Assembly (NCBI GenBank): GCA_002245135.1
Contig: NGBS01001162.1
Location: forward strand, 186,001 to 250,000
Direction of reading: 5' to 3'
Length of the DNA stretch: 64,000 bases
Source: Proteromonas lacertae
Taxonomy: Eukaryota > Sar > Bigyra > Opalinata > Proteromonadidae
Shown: in pieces, positions 11,490-26,054 of the stretch
How the letters are laid out: every line of letters starts with the position of its first letter
Position numbering within the stretch: the stretch's first letter is position 1
Program-made: the position numbers and the translations under genes
The notes under the pieces: model-generated
The model's database searches: none
What the model saw: the letters and a program-made list of their open reading frames with translations, nothing else
Told to the model about the DNA's origin: nothing

Positions 11490-12240
11490 ATGTTCTTGTT
11501 TAGATTTCTGGCTATTTTGAGTATAATATTGTATATATATATTTCAAATAGGCTTAACAACAGCTTCATGCACTGTTAAAAGCGATTTGTTAGAGTTTTC
11601 GACTTTAACAGAATCATTTGATAGAGCTGTAACTTGTGAAAGTGATATTGCATCATGTGTCATTGTTCCAAGATTACCACCAGGATTGACTTTATCCTCC
11701 AATTGTGGTATTTCAGGTATATCAAAAAACACTAACTCTCATTGATAGTTAAAACATTTTTTTGGAATAACAGAAGAATGGCCACAGCAATATTGATATA
11801 CAATAAAACAAACAAGAGATATTAGTTATACTGAGGTAGGTGTAAGAGATAATGTAAATTATATAGCTGTAAAGTCATTATGAGAAAATGATTGACATTG
11901 AGAAAACAAATCTTCAAAGGATGTAGTTAAATATTTGTTGAGATTTATAATCCATCTTTAATAAATTGACTGTAACTATTTAATGTATAAAGATTACTAA
12001 AAATGAATTTATATTATGGATAATTATCTTATTCGCTGTAAAGAGTTGTAGAATATTACCTTTATTAAACTTGATGAATAGAAAATCGGATATTATCAGT
12101 GAAACATTACCAAAAATGTATTTTTCATGTGAATATTATATACAATAATTACAGTCACTCATCTGGAAATTAGTAATAAAATTCAAAAATAATCTCAATA
12201 TATGTAGTAAATATCATTACAATTACATGCAAGTAATATA
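11490..12240 (+). pseudogene. Truncated, decaying tandem copy of the giant adhesin-like gene
   Basis: The copy begins with an intact start and signal-peptide exon (11490-11520), a 31-nt intron at the same position as in the full gene (11521-11551) and a coding exon to a TGA at 11743-11745, giving only 74 aa. Positions 11561-11719 are identical over 159 bp to 12465-12623 of the full gene. Beyond the stop, short decayed matches to later parts of the full gene can be followed (for example 11838-11930 resembles 13385-13475), now full of stops and missing blocks. This reads as a partial tandem duplication whose first 160 bp are recent or kept identical by gene conversion, and whose rest has degenerated. 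A functional short secreted peptide is possible but less likely. Confidence 0.8.
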
Positions 12241-12390
12241 ATAAAGAATAAGCAAGAAATAAACAAAAAATACAAAACAAAGATATTTTGGAAGGGGGTA
12301 ATATTTATAACTTCCTTTATAATATTTGGGTTATATATATTGCTTATACTTTTTAAAGGTTTGTATTTACTCATTCAAGATCTTTATTCT

Positions 12391-15300
12391 ATGAGGTTTT
12401 TATTGAGTTTTCTGGCAATATTGAGTATAATATTGTATATATATTTTTTAAATAGGCTTAACAGCAGCTTCATGCACTGTTAAAAGCGATTTGTTAGAGT
12501 TTTCGACTTTAACAGAATCATTTGATAGAGCTGTAACTTGTGAAAGTGATATTGCATCATGTGTCATTGTTCCAAGATTACCACCAGGATTGACTTTATC
12601 CTCCAATTGTGGTATTTCAGGTAAATCAAAAAGCATTCACTCTCAAAAGAAATACACAGTAAAATATGTAAATGATGGTGCTTTATACAGTGGAAGCATT
12701 ACACTAGTTGCTTATGGAACCCTTTCAAGTTGTACTTACGGTGTAAAAGATGGTATTTTCTCTATATCAAAGAGTGAAGCGTTTACTATTCAACCGCCTA
12801 GATGCAATGCTCCAATAAAAAACTGTACTGCCTCTGTTTTACCAACAGGAGTAAAGATTGATAAATTAGGTAAAATTTATACTGAAGGAGTAACAGAAGA
12901 ATCAGCACAACAAACATATACAATTATTTGTAGAGATGACAAAAATGAAGTTGAAATTCCATTAAAATTAAGTATAGGATCAAATTCTGGTTCAACTCCA
13001 CTTCAATATTTTCAATATCCAACAAATGATTTTCCTTTTTACCAAACTAGATTTGCATCAATCACCCCCAATTATATAGGAAGAATAAAACCTGGTAGTT
13101 GTAGAGCTTCATCCTCTATTGCATTTCCTGCTGGAATTACAATGAATGGTAATACTTGTATGATAAGTGGAACATTTAGTGGTGCACATGATTATCACAC
13201 TGTTACAGTAACTGCTATTTCTGAAAATGATCATAGTACTTGCACTTTTAATATTTACATTCGTTATATCACAAATAGTCATGGTAATTATCAATTTGGA
13301 TGGTTAATCAGATTCTATAGATTTGAAACAGCTAGTTGTACAGCTACTTATGATTCTCAAAGCAGTGGTGCAAAAGAATTATTATATGTTGGTGTAAGAG
13401 ATTATGTAAATTACACAACAGGAAAGTCATTATGGCCAGAATATGGTTGGCATTTAGAACAGAAATCTTCATTAAGTTCAATTGGTTTTTATCATGGTGA
13501 TCAGAGAACGTTCTTTGGATACAGTGGTTCTACTAAAGTTTATTATAATAATGCAGGTAATTCTTGGCCAAGACAAGGTCCTGAAGATTGTTCAACACCT
13601 ACATCTGATTTAATAGGTGGATTAAAAGAAAGAACCGAAATACATCAACATAGAGGTATTGGTGCTGATAATCAATTTAGATATGAAGTTCAGGTAGGTG
13701 CAGCTAGTGGAGGTCCAGTTGGAACAGGTGTATTTATTGGTCCTGATAAAATAGCTCATCAACATCTAGGATTATTTGAATATTCTTTGATGAAAGCAGT
13801 TTATCCAGCTCACACTCCAATTCCTGCTAATAAACCAGTATTACAAGCATGGGTAACTGCTCGTAAAGTTAATAGTTATGAAATCGATAGAGATTTACCA
13901 ATTGGTTTAGAATTAGATACAAAAACAGGTTATATTACTGGTTATACTGATGAAATAATACCATCCACTTTATATACAGTCACAATGAGAGGAATTGATA
14001 ATAAAGTCGATAATAATCCTCCATTTACAATGACATGTCAATTGGATTTAGAAATTAGAGAATTTACAGCTCCTGAAGATCAATTCGTTTGTGATGCATT
14101 TGTTATTGATATTTTTGAAAATTCCGAAATAGAACCAATTACTTGTACAAGTAAGAATTCAATGAAAATAATATATCATTCAACAGATTTACCAAAAGGA
14201 TTATCATTAAGTGAAGATGGTGTAATTAGTGGAACTGCAGCAGAAAAAGTGTCAGGGCATGCTTCAACAATATATGGATATACAATAAATGGTGTAACTG
14301 CAAAACAAATTACATTCCATGTAAGACCAACTTGCAATTTCAATATATTTTATTTCATTTACACCTTAAGATATCCAGGAACATTATTTACTGTTAAACA
14401 AGGAGATGAGATATTGTTTACTAGTAATTCTTATGATTCACTAGATGATCAAATAACTAGAATGGTTTGTGTAAAAGAAGAAGCAAGTATAAAATTGATA
14501 ATTAATAGTAACGCAATATTGGGAGGTAATTTTAAAGTTCGTAAAGGTGATGATTTAATTATATATTCTGGTAAAGTAGAAGATATAATCGATCAAAGAG
14601 AAATAGATATAGAATTTCCATCAGATGGAGTTCCAGTTGTTACATATCCTGATATGACAGAATTAATAGTCGGTTTTGATTATTATATGTCTCCAAAAGT
14701 TAAAAATGGAGCATCATTATTTGAAATTGATACTATCATTGGAGGTTTAAGTTTTGATAAGGAAACTGGTGCTATTTATGGAACTGTGACTTCAGCAATC
14801 AGTAACCCTATTGTTGTTCATGTAACAGCCACTAATTCACATGGTAAAAGTAATGTGACAGATGTAGCATTAAGATCATCAAAATGTGAAGGTGATAGAC
14901 AATTCTTCATTCTTCACGCTAGTATAGGTGAAGCTGATAATGGAATTGCTTCAATTGTTGTTACTAAGAAGTCTGATCAAAGTGTTATATTGTCAGTAAA
15001 TCAAATTATTTCTACAACATTTGATAAATCATTTTGTGATACACAAGGCGATTATACAGCTACTTATACATTTACATCTGTTTCAAGTATTGAAATAGAA
15101 TTAGAAGGTGTTGGAGTTTTTACTCCATTATCTCCAGGTACAAATAGTGTTCAAGATTTCTTTGTTCAAAGAGTATATACAGGAAGTGGTATTTGGAATT
15201 ATACTTCAACATATTACCCTGATTGGATTACAATGACTGAATGTAAGGATTGGTTTCGTGGTACAATAGGCTCATTTCCAGAACCAAGCGGTATTGTAAG

Positions 15301-18300
15301 ATACTATAAATATGGATTTAAAGTTCCAAATACTCAGTTAAGTAATGCAATAATGTTAAGTCTAACTTATGCAGGTGGTATAGCTACTTATATTAATAAT
15401 CATCTTGTTTACCTAAATAATTTACCTGATAATTATACAAGTGAATCAGAAAGTATTGGATCAACTGCAATACAAACTGTTGAAGTTGCTGTAATGAAGT
15501 CCTATTTCAAAGTAGATGGAAGTGATAATTATATTTCAATAGAATGTCATTTCCAATCATCAATGAGTAAAAAAGATAATTTGAATATTGATATACAGTA
15601 TATGGGAGTTAATCAATGTGTAGCAGTATCAAATCCAACAGACATAAAAATTATTGCATTTGCAGAAGAAGGAGCAGAATCAGTAACTGATGCTAAAATT
15701 TATGATAGAATATTACCTCAAGATTATGTTAATTCTATTTATGGAAAAGAAGATAGTGGATTTGTAAGATATAATTTTGAGAATTATAATGCCTATGGAA
15801 ATACATGGTTTAAATATATTTACCCATATCCAGTATTGATTACACAGTATTACATGAGTTCAGATAATAGCAATGATCTTAATAGCTATGCAATTAGTTG
15901 GGATGTATTAGGATCTAATGATAATAACGAATGGAATTTATTACATTCAATGAGAAGATCTGCTCAACCAAAAGCAAATGAAGATAAATCATTTTTTATA
16001 CCAAATATAAATGAGCATTATAAATACTATTTGTTTAATATTACCTCAAGAGGTGAAAATAGTCAAGCATTAGCACCAACATTTAGAACAGCAGGTATTT
16101 TACCTTCTACTTGTAATTACCCAAAATCATGTGATGATATTCCAATGGGAAGTAATAGTTATTTCATGTGTCCAGAAGGTCAAGAATCAAATGTAAAAAC
16201 TGCTACTTCTGAGCCAATAAGAATAGTAAGAGAATGTCGAAATGTGAATGGTGTTCCAACTCTTCAACCTGATGATTATGGTGGTAAGACTTGTTCAAAA
16301 GTAAAGATAGTGTTTGATGCTTCTAATAATAAAGTGACTGGTTTTATAGGTAAAGAAGTTCCAACTTATAGAGCATTTTTATCAGTTGATAGAGAAACAA
16401 CCACAACAATAACATCTGATCCACAATTACCTGCTGGAATAAAGATAGATCAACTAAGTGGAAGAATCTATGGTATTCCAACTGAAGGAAGAGAAGCTAA
16501 AGCTTATACAATTACTGTTACAAATGATGCTTATCCAGAAGGAGCAAGAACCATTTCTAGAACTATTAATTTAGAGGTGTTAATACCAAAATGTCCAGCT
16601 TCGGAAGATGGAATTTGGCCGGAAACTGAGATTAATATTGTTGCTAATATTTCATGTGGTTTAGAGTATTTTGGTCAAATGACAAGAGAATGTAAATTAG
16701 ATGAAAATGGTGATCCTCAGTGGAGTGAAATAGATAGATCAGGTTGTAGTGATAAAGTTCAAACTAATTGTCGATATTCTTCTGATGAAGTGTCATTTGA
16801 TTTATATGAAAAAGGAACATATACTTGTACTTGTGATGATGTTCCAATCTCAATTAGAATTGAACCAGAATTGCCAAATAATTGGAGATTATTAGATACA
16901 GGAAGTATTCAATATGTGATTGACAATGAATTTGATATTGATTATACAATAACATTTGTATCAAAAGATGGTTATGAACAGATTGTGAAATTAAGAATTA
17001 CATCTTTACCTTCTGTTGAAAGTTGTAGTTATGGATTTGATAATAATGAATTGAAATTATACAAAATGTATGTTGATATAGCAGGTCCAAAATGTGTTGG
17101 TTATTTTACTTCTGCATCAGTAAGTAGTTCAACTCCATTACCAGATGGATTAGTACTTAATGGAAGAACAGGAGCAATAAGTGGATATTTGACAAATGAA
17201 ATACCAACAGAAGGAGTTGATGTGAATATAGTAATAGCTGATGCAAAGAATTCAATTACTCTAACATTAAAATTCAAGAAGAATGATGAAGGTAATTTAT
17301 TGACTGGATTTAGAGCTTATGGAATGAAACCTTATTCTGCATCTGAATTTAGTAATGAATTATGGAGTAAATTATTTGATGGATCAAAAACTTTAAGTGG
17401 TCCAACAATAATGACAAAATCAGTTTATCCAGAAACATCAGATGATTCGCCAGATTTCCCTTCTTCAGAAATGGTTGCTATAAGAGCTGAAGGATATTTA
17501 AAGATTACTGAAGCAGGTAATTATGTTATAAAATATAGAGTAAAAAATAATGGTAATGTTGTTATTCCTGGATTTAAAGATATAAAAACACCATCAACTG
17601 CTTGGGATAATGTGCAAACAACAACTGTGAGTTTCAAACCTGGATATGTCTATACTGGATTGTTTTTAGGTCTTGATGGTAAACCTTACAGTACTGATAT
17701 ACAAATAAAGAAAGAAAGTGAAGCTGATGGAAGTTATAAAGATTTGAGTGGAATGATGTATCGTGGCTGGCTTTATAATTCAACATGTAGATTATTCTTC
17801 ATTTTCTTACATTATAATGGCAAGAACTGATTATAAAATCATACCTACATTTGAAGGAGTTCCATCTAAATGGAGAATATCTCCCAGTGTAAATAGATTA
17901 ACATTCGATGAAAATACTGGTATTATTTCAGGTCAAATTGATAGTTGTGAAGGATATACAACAACAACATTTACAGTAACAGCATATTCTGATGATGGTT
18001 TATCATCTAGTTCAGATTCATTTAGAATAATTTGTGTTGATGAAACTGTAGAATTATTGAAAGGATTAAATACAATTGTTTATACAATAGATTCTCCAAA
18101 TTTGAATGGATTTACAGATCCAACAACTTCTGGAGGTTTAAAAAAGATACTAGAAATAATTGACAATCCAAATCATGTGAGAAGTGATGATATATGGAAT
18201 GGATTTTCCGTTTTAACAATATATAGTTTTATAGCTGATTATAATGGTTTTATAAAAGTAGAACAACTTGGTGATTATGTAATAACAATGAAATGTTATG

Positions 18301-21300
18301 ATTATTGTAGATTATATTTAGCAAGGCAAGACAAAACAATAGAAATAACTGGAAGAGGATATGATATAAAGACAATAAATGTGAATTTTGCAGAAATAAG
18401 GTATTATCCAATTAGAATAACATATACAAAAGGAAGTGATGATATTGCAAAACAATTAGAAGTAAATATAGTTTCTTCCTCATTAGAAATTGAATCACAG
18501 CCAATAGATAAATTCTTATATCATACTCCAAAAGCAGTTGTAGAGTATAAAACTTCTTATATCGAAATGTATGAAACAGAAAGTGTTGATATAGAATTAA
18601 ATTCATTCCAAGTTGATTTGACTGATGCAAAATTCAAAGTAAATCCATCATTACCAACTGGCTTGTCTTTAACAAGTGATGGAAGAATTAGTGGAACTCC
18701 AAGTAGAGAAACTGATTTACTTGAATATAAACTATCTGTAACATTTTCAAATGGAGATACTGATAGTAGTTCAATTTGGATGAAAGTTTTGAAGAATGAA
18801 AAGAGTGAATTGAAATATCCAGCCAAAATAACAGCTTCAACTGGTTCTGAAGTAAATGTTGGTCCAACTAATTTTACAAATTGTATTGGTTTTACAGTTA
18901 ATAAATTGCCAAATGGTTTTACAATGAATTCCAAAACTGGATATATAACAGGTAAAGGTATGTCCGAATATAGAGAAGATATAACAGTAACATGTTTATC
19001 ATCCAATCCAGTTACATCAACAATAACATTTGAAATAAATGGTTGTGGATCTGGAAATTCGTTCTTTACATTTGAATATCAAATTAATTCTAATCCTGAA
19101 GGAGTATCATTTGAAATTGGTTATAATAATTTGGTGATATTCCCACCAGAAGGATATGATGTAATACCTGAAGTGAATAAGAATTATAAATATGGAACTT
19201 GTATTATTTCTACAATAACATATAAATTGAATATCAAATGTAAATCATCGAGTGGTTATGTGAAATTATATTATGGAGATTTGTTGATTAAATACATAGA
19301 ATTTAGTAGTGATGATAGTTATTCATTCCAAATGAAAGATCATTCAAATGAAAAACCCAGATTTGAATATGAAAATAAGAATGTATTAGGATTTGTGAAG
19401 AATTTGAAAATGACATTTAGTCCAGTTTTAGTTTATAATGGTGCAAATGACTATAGTTATATAGGTGCTCTTCCAGATGGTATAAAATTTGATGTGAATA
19501 CAGGTGCTTTATTTGGTACATTAACATCAACTGATATTTCCACAAGTTTAACAATAACAGCCACAAATAACTATGGCGATTCTGATGAAGTGAAAGTAGA
19601 AATCAGAGGAATAATCTGCCCAAATGAAGGATTTAAAATTAGATTGCTAAGTGATGATGTAAAAAGAGGTACAGATGAATTACCTTATAAACCGTTTTAT
19701 TATTTGTGGAAATCATCTAGCCTATTATCAAACATTTCACTAATAAGCCAAAGAGATATTTCTAATTTATATTGTCTTGAAAGTGGATCATACAAATTAA
19801 CATTTGGTAATTTAGCTGGAACAACAGCATGGAAATTCTCAGAAATATTAGTATATATGTTAGATGAAGAAGATAATGAAGAAACAATAGTGAGAGATTA
19901 TTATCGAGGTGGAAATGAAGAAGGAAATTCAATTGATATAAACTTCAAAAAGTATTTAAGTCCATCAACTAAATGGTCATATTCTGATGTTGCTCAAACA
20001 AGTGAATCATGGAAAGAAGGATTATTAGAAGGTGAAGTATTAGAAGGACCAGTGTTTAATGAAATGACTAAAATAACAAGATATTATATAACTCAATTTG
20101 ATTTTGGTGATGAAGATTCTGTTAATGATATATCTAGTTTTATAATTAACCTAAAATTTGAAGGAGGAATGATATTATACATAAATGGTGATGAATATTA
20201 TCGATATAATTTACCATCTGGAGAAATAACCTCTGAAACACCTGCTACATCAAATAATGATTTGAAGAATAGAAAAATAAAAGGTCCAATATCGTTATTC
20301 AATATTGGAATAAACACAATAGCAATAGAAATTCATAGAACTACAAGTGATGTTAAAGGAGATAGTTTTATATCAAAATCATTATATATTACATCAGGAA
20401 TGGAAAGTTGCATTAATGATAAATATGAAATAACTGAAATAGAAGGAAATTATAGAGATCAAGAGTATAAACCTGATAAAGTAGAAGATAGAGAAGTAGC
20501 AGAAAATTTGATTGATGGTAAACTTGGCACTAAAATGTATGTTAAAGGAGCACATAATGATGCTTATTTACAATTTGATTTTACTGAAGATTATTACCAA
20601 TATTTCAATTCATACATTGTAAGAGGATATCATGAGACAAGTGATATACCATCAAGAGAAATTGGTACATTTAGTGTTTATGCTGAAGATGAAAATGATG
20701 GTAATTATTTATTAGGAAGTAATAGTGAAAAATATGGTACAAACTATGGAAGATATAAACCTGATGTAATTAGTACTAAAGTGCCATTAAAACCAATGAA
20801 ATCAATGAGAATAGAATTTGTAACTGAATCAAGTGGTGGTGAATTTACTGATGTATTACCTGCAGTATGTCGAAATATGTGTTTAAGAGATGGAAAATGG
20901 TCACCAGCCTATATAGGAACAAAATCTAAGATAAATTGTGGATTTAATACAGAAGCAGGTGATGAAAGAGAATGTTTAGATATGAATGGTTCACCAATGT
21001 GGGGAGATGAAATAGAAATCTGTAGTAAAAGATGTAATGATAATGATGAATATGGAATTGGAGTTCCAGGTGGTGAATCAAAACAATATAACTGTGGAAA
21101 TGGTTATAATGGTTATACCTATAAATATTGTTCAATGGTTGAACCAGTTGAATATAGTGAAGTAAAGAGAGATAAATGTATAGGATGGTATCCATCGTCA
21201 GTTACATATTCCTCAGTTGAAGGATATGTAGGTAAAACAAGTATAAAAGCAGAACCAAATTTTGTGAAAGATTCTGAGTTGAGTTTATCATTCCGAAGAA

Positions 21301-24300
21301 AAGATGGAAGTGAAGAATTACCAAATGGATTAAGTATAGATAGTGAAAGTGGTATAATAAGTGGTATAATAGCTGAAGATGCAAGTGTTAAAACATATCA
21401 TATGACAATAGAAATAGTTGGAACAAGAACAATTGAAAGTGAATTTGATATAGTTGTGAAAGATGTGACATGTCCAATTGATTCAGGATTTCCAGCTACA
21501 AAAATAGGTGAAAAAGCTGTAATACCATGTGTAATAGGAGAAGAAAATGATAAAAATAAAACCAGAGATTGTACATTTGATGAAGCAATCAAAGCTCCAA
21601 AATGGGGAATAATAGATGCAAGTGCTTGTGGATCAACTGCCATACCTGTAGTGAAATATTCAAATGAAGGAAAGATGATATTTACAATAGATGTAGAAAG
21701 TTCAAGTGAAATACCTGAAAAGACTGATGTAACAAAACTAGAATTAAATGATTTAGATGGTTTAAAAACAAATTATGGATTAATATTTGATATAGCAACT
21801 GGTGAAGTATTTGGAAAATGTAAAAAAGAAGATATAGATGTTGAATATACAGTAACTCCATATAATGGTGAAACTAAAGGAGATGGTGTAACAATACAGA
21901 TTACATGTGAATATGGAAAGCCAGAATCAATTTTATATGATAAATCCAATGTAATAGCTTATATAGGTGGTGAAGAAATAACATTAACTCCAATTGTAGT
22001 TGGTCATGCTAGTTCATATGAAATAAGTCCAAATGTTGAATTAGAAGCTATAGGAATAGTGTTTGATACAACAACAGGTATAATTGTAATAAATGCCAAA
22101 AGTGATTTAGAAATGTCAGAATATACTATAAATGCTTGTAATGGAGAAAATTGTGCTTCAACGAAAGTATCAATAGATTTAAGATATAAAAGACCAGAAT
22201 CAATATCCTATCCTCAAAATGAATATGTATATACAATAGGAGATTCAGTTGAATTAATTCCAGTAGAAGAAAAACAAGAAGGTGTAAAATATGAAATAAT
22301 TCCATTATCAATCTTAACAAATATTGGTTTATCATTTGATGATAAAACTGGTAAATTAAGTGGAAGAGTAAGTAAAGCATTATCAAAGAGTGATTTTACA
22401 TTAAAAGCATACAATCGAGATGGTGAATCAACATTTACATTTTCATTTGCTGTTGCTTATGGAGAACCACCTGATATAAAATATGCAAATGATAATGTAG
22501 TTGTATTTGCAACAGAATATACATTGATAGAAAAACCAGCTGAAAGTAGTGATTCAAGTTTAGTATTTACAATAGAACCAGATCTTCCAACTGGTTTATT
22601 TATGATACAAGGAACTGGAAGAATAGAAGGAATATTAGAAAATCCATTTGAAGCACAATTATTTACAGTTACAGTTAGAAATGATTTAGGAGTGAAAAAT
22701 ACAACCATAACATTGAAAGGTATTTGGCCTGCTCCAAAACTTTTAGTATATCAACCAACAGATATTAAAATAGCAAAGGGAGAAGAATATGAATCAGCTA
22801 AACCATTAGTATCAGATCATATAACATTATTTGAAAGTGAACCACCATTACCATCTCCATTTACAATAAATCAAACAAATGGTGTAATCTATACAACATC
22901 TTCTCCAATCAGTGATTTATCAAAATCATCATATATGATAATTGCTTCAAATGAAGCAGGTAAAATAAATACGACAATAACAATAGCTGTGACAAATCCT
23001 CCACCTGTTATTGTTGGTTATATTGAATCATCAGTAACATTTGTAATAGGTGTAGAGAAAAGAGTAGAAGGACCAAGAAAAGCTGAAGGAAGTGTAATAG
23101 ATAAATTCTCAATGAATACAGATACATTAAAGAAAATAACAGAATGTGGGTTAACATTTAGTGAAGTTGATGGAAGTATAAGTGGAAAAGCCACAAGTGC
23201 ATTAGAATCAACAACAGCAACAGTTTTTGCAAGTAATGATGGTGGTGATGGTAATTCCGTGCAAATAACAATAATGATAAGTGAAGCTCCTCCACAGAAC
23301 TTGGAATATGCAGATCCATTGAAATTATATATAGGTATTGCTAATAATGTTGGTCCAATTAAGCATGATAGTTCAATAACATCATATAGAATAAGTGATG
23401 ATGATAGAAAATTTTTATTGAATGAAAGTATAACATTTTTAACAGAAAGTGGTGAATTTAATGGTCAAACAAAGACTGTATTTGATAGAACTGTAACAGT
23501 ATCTGGTTGTGATAAAAATGGTATATGTGTAGAAGCAACTGTAAATATAAACAGTGTTTATCCAAAACCAGGTACTTTAGGTTATGCAAGTCAAACAATG
23601 AAAGCAATAATTGGTGAAACATTTAGTTCTGGAATTCCAACAAAGAATGGTCAAGTTAATGAAATTAAAGAAGGAGAAAATTTCCCTTCAGAATTTAAAT
23701 TAGACCATAATACAGGTGAAATAACAGGAGAAGGATATACTACAAGAATTTATCCAGCTGTAAAATTCACAGTTATTACAAGTAATGCTGAAGGTGATAC
23801 TCCAACAGATTTATCATTAGAAGTAATTTATCCCAAACCAACTAAGGTAGAATACACTTCCAATAATTTCACATTTACACAAACTGAATATAGTGAAACA
23901 AGTGAAGCTACAACCGATGCTGAATATATAATCGAATATTCCTACAGTCCAGTTACATTAGCTCAATATGGTTTAGAATTTGAAAAATCAACAGGTAAAA
24001 TATTTGGATCAGCGACCAAATATTCATCAACACCATTAACATATACAATAACAGCCACAAATGCAGATGGAAGTGCAAAAACACAAATAAAGATTTATAT
24101 GGTTTATCCAGCTCCAAAATCAGTAAGTTATAAGAATGAAAATATGGTATTTACGATGGGATTAAACACTGTATCTGAAAAACCAGTAGTAGAAGGAACA
24201 GCGACTAGTTTTACAATTGAACCTGATGTTTCATTATATGGTTTAAAATTCAACACTAAAACAGGTCAAGTATCAGGAAATTCCGAAATTGAATTAAAGA

Positions 24301-25955
24301 AAACAGAATTTACAGTAACAGCCATAAATGAAAAAGGATCCGTTGATACTACAATCACAATAACAATAAATTATCCTAAACCAACTAAAATATCATATGG
24401 AATAGAATCAATGAAAATGACATTAGGACAAAAAGTGTCTTATAAAGCAACAATAAATGCAGGTGGTTATAAAGTAAGTGTAAAACCAGCTTTACCAAGT
24501 GGATTAGAAATAGATGAAAAGACAGGTACAATAGAAGGAACACCAACTGAATTATTAGAAGAAGCTAAAACATATACTGTAACAGTAACAAATAGTGGTG
24601 GTTCAGCATCTGTAGAAATAGCAATATCTGTACTTCAACCATTAGTAACTGATTGGAAATATAATGTTCCAACAAAACCCAATTCCCCATTTACATTATT
24701 AGTGAATTTTGGAGAAGAATTTGATTCAGGAATTCCAACCTATAAAGGCCATTTTGATTCTTTGACAATAGATGCTTCAAATCTTGAATCTGAAGGATTT
24801 ACAGTTGATGAAAGTAATGGTCGAATAAGAGGAAAAGCAAAGAACAATAATAAAGAAGTGAAATTCACAATAAATGCAATAAATAGTGGTGGAAGTCAGA
24901 GATTCACAATAACATTAAATATCTATTTCCCATTACCTAAATCCTTATCTTACACTAATCCATTAGTAGCAATAGTAAATGAACCAATAGAACCTGCAAG
25001 TCCAAAATTTGATGGTGAAATGCAAAGTGCTTTTTCATTTATGCCTGCTTATTTGAATTGTGAAGGATTATCAATGAGTCAAACAGGTATAATAACAGGA
25101 ACAACAACAACTGAATATGATAAAGTAATTGAAATATCTTATGGTAATTATGATCGTGGATTTATAAAATTCAATTTGACAATAATATCAACCAAACCAT
25201 CTTGTTTATCCACTGGAAAATGGCCAGTAACGAATTATGGTTCAATAGCGACTATATTATGTGATGATCCATTAATAGGATTCAAGACTCGTTATTGTTA
25301 TAAGAACAATATAACAGGAGCAGGAGAATGGGGAAGTATAGTTGATGGATGTGTAAAAGCAACTCCAGTAATTGAGAATAATATAGGTAAAGTATTATTT
25401 AATTTAACATTACAAGGAAAACCATTTAGTGTATATGGAGATAAAGAAGTAGTAGCAATAGCTGAAGTAATAGTAAGATTGATTAATAAAGCTGAAATAA
25501 ATGTAACAAATACAGCAGTTGTATTACAAGATGCTTCATCTCGTAGAAGAAGAATATTACAAACATATTCTGTAATAGCTAAAACAACAGTAACAGCTCC
25601 ACTGAAAATAGCAAAAGAAGTAAAAAATGAAATATCAACATTAAGTGATATGGGAATTAAAGTAATAGATGAATTCTCAAAATCTTCAAATGATATTATA
25701 AGAACAATAGATTATGTTGAAGTATCTCAACCAAATATTGTAGCACGTGATGAAAATGGAGATAGTGATAGTTCTAATAGTGAAGATGCAACTCTTTATA
25801 TAATAATTGGTGCATCTTGTGGTGGTTTTGTATTGATTTTATTGTTGATATGTGGAATGTGTTGTTATTGTAGAATGAAATCATCTGATAGAGGTAGCAG
25901 TGGTGGTAGTAGTAGAAAGACTCCAGCAAAGAAACCTAAAGGTGTTGCTGCTTAA
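12391..25955 (+). CDS. Giant (~4,500 aa) surface protein with Ig-like (He_PIG) repeats and one TM helix
   Basis: Three-exon model: 12391-12424, 12456-17762, 17791-25955 (4,501 aa). Residues 1-17 form a signal peptide (MRFLLSFLAILSLTAAS). The ectodomain is built of many putative-Ig (He_PIG/cadherin-like) modules recognisable by LP.GL..D..TG.I.G followed by YT.T..N. Between them lie two jelly-roll regions with discoidin-like features (about 1075-1220, and another near 19.0-20.9 kb), a PA14-like stretch (about 1626-1767) and at least four Cys-rich modules of the form W(P)..T..G..A...C...R.C...W..I...C, similar to adhesion-receptor hormone-binding domains. Near the C-terminus SRRRRILQ (about 4364) is a possible proprotein cleavage site; a TM helix (about 4448-4472, IIIGASCGGFVLILLLIC) and a ~30-residue basic tail follow. 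Adhesion or ligand binding at the cell surface is inferred. The second intron (17763-17790) is unusual: it starts GTGGCT and is not AT-rich. A frameshift is the alternative. Confidence 0.78.
17763..17790 (+). other. Frame-changing junction in giant adhesin gene (unusual intron or frameshift)
   Basis: The frame used up to 17,762 runs to a stop at 17,830, and the downstream frame is open from 17,763. Removing 17763-17790 (28 nt, GTGGCT...GTAG) joins the frames and gives a plausible start for the next Ig-like module (YSSFSYIIMARTDYKIIPTF). Other introns here begin GTA and are about 85-90% A+T; this one is not. An assembly indel is an equal alternative. Confidence 0.5.
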
Positions 25956-26054
25956 ACATTTATATTATCATAATTATTTGTTTGTTTATAATATTAACAA
26001 AAGAACAGATTATTAAAGAAAGAATTTAATAATAAAAAAACTATAATTTGAAAT

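Noticed and set aside
18412-22708. Several long reading frames on the minus strand opposite the giant adhesin gene
   Set aside because: They are shadows of the biased Ile/Thr/Glu codons of the plus-strand gene, with His/Leu/Ile-rich low-complexity translations and no domain signal.
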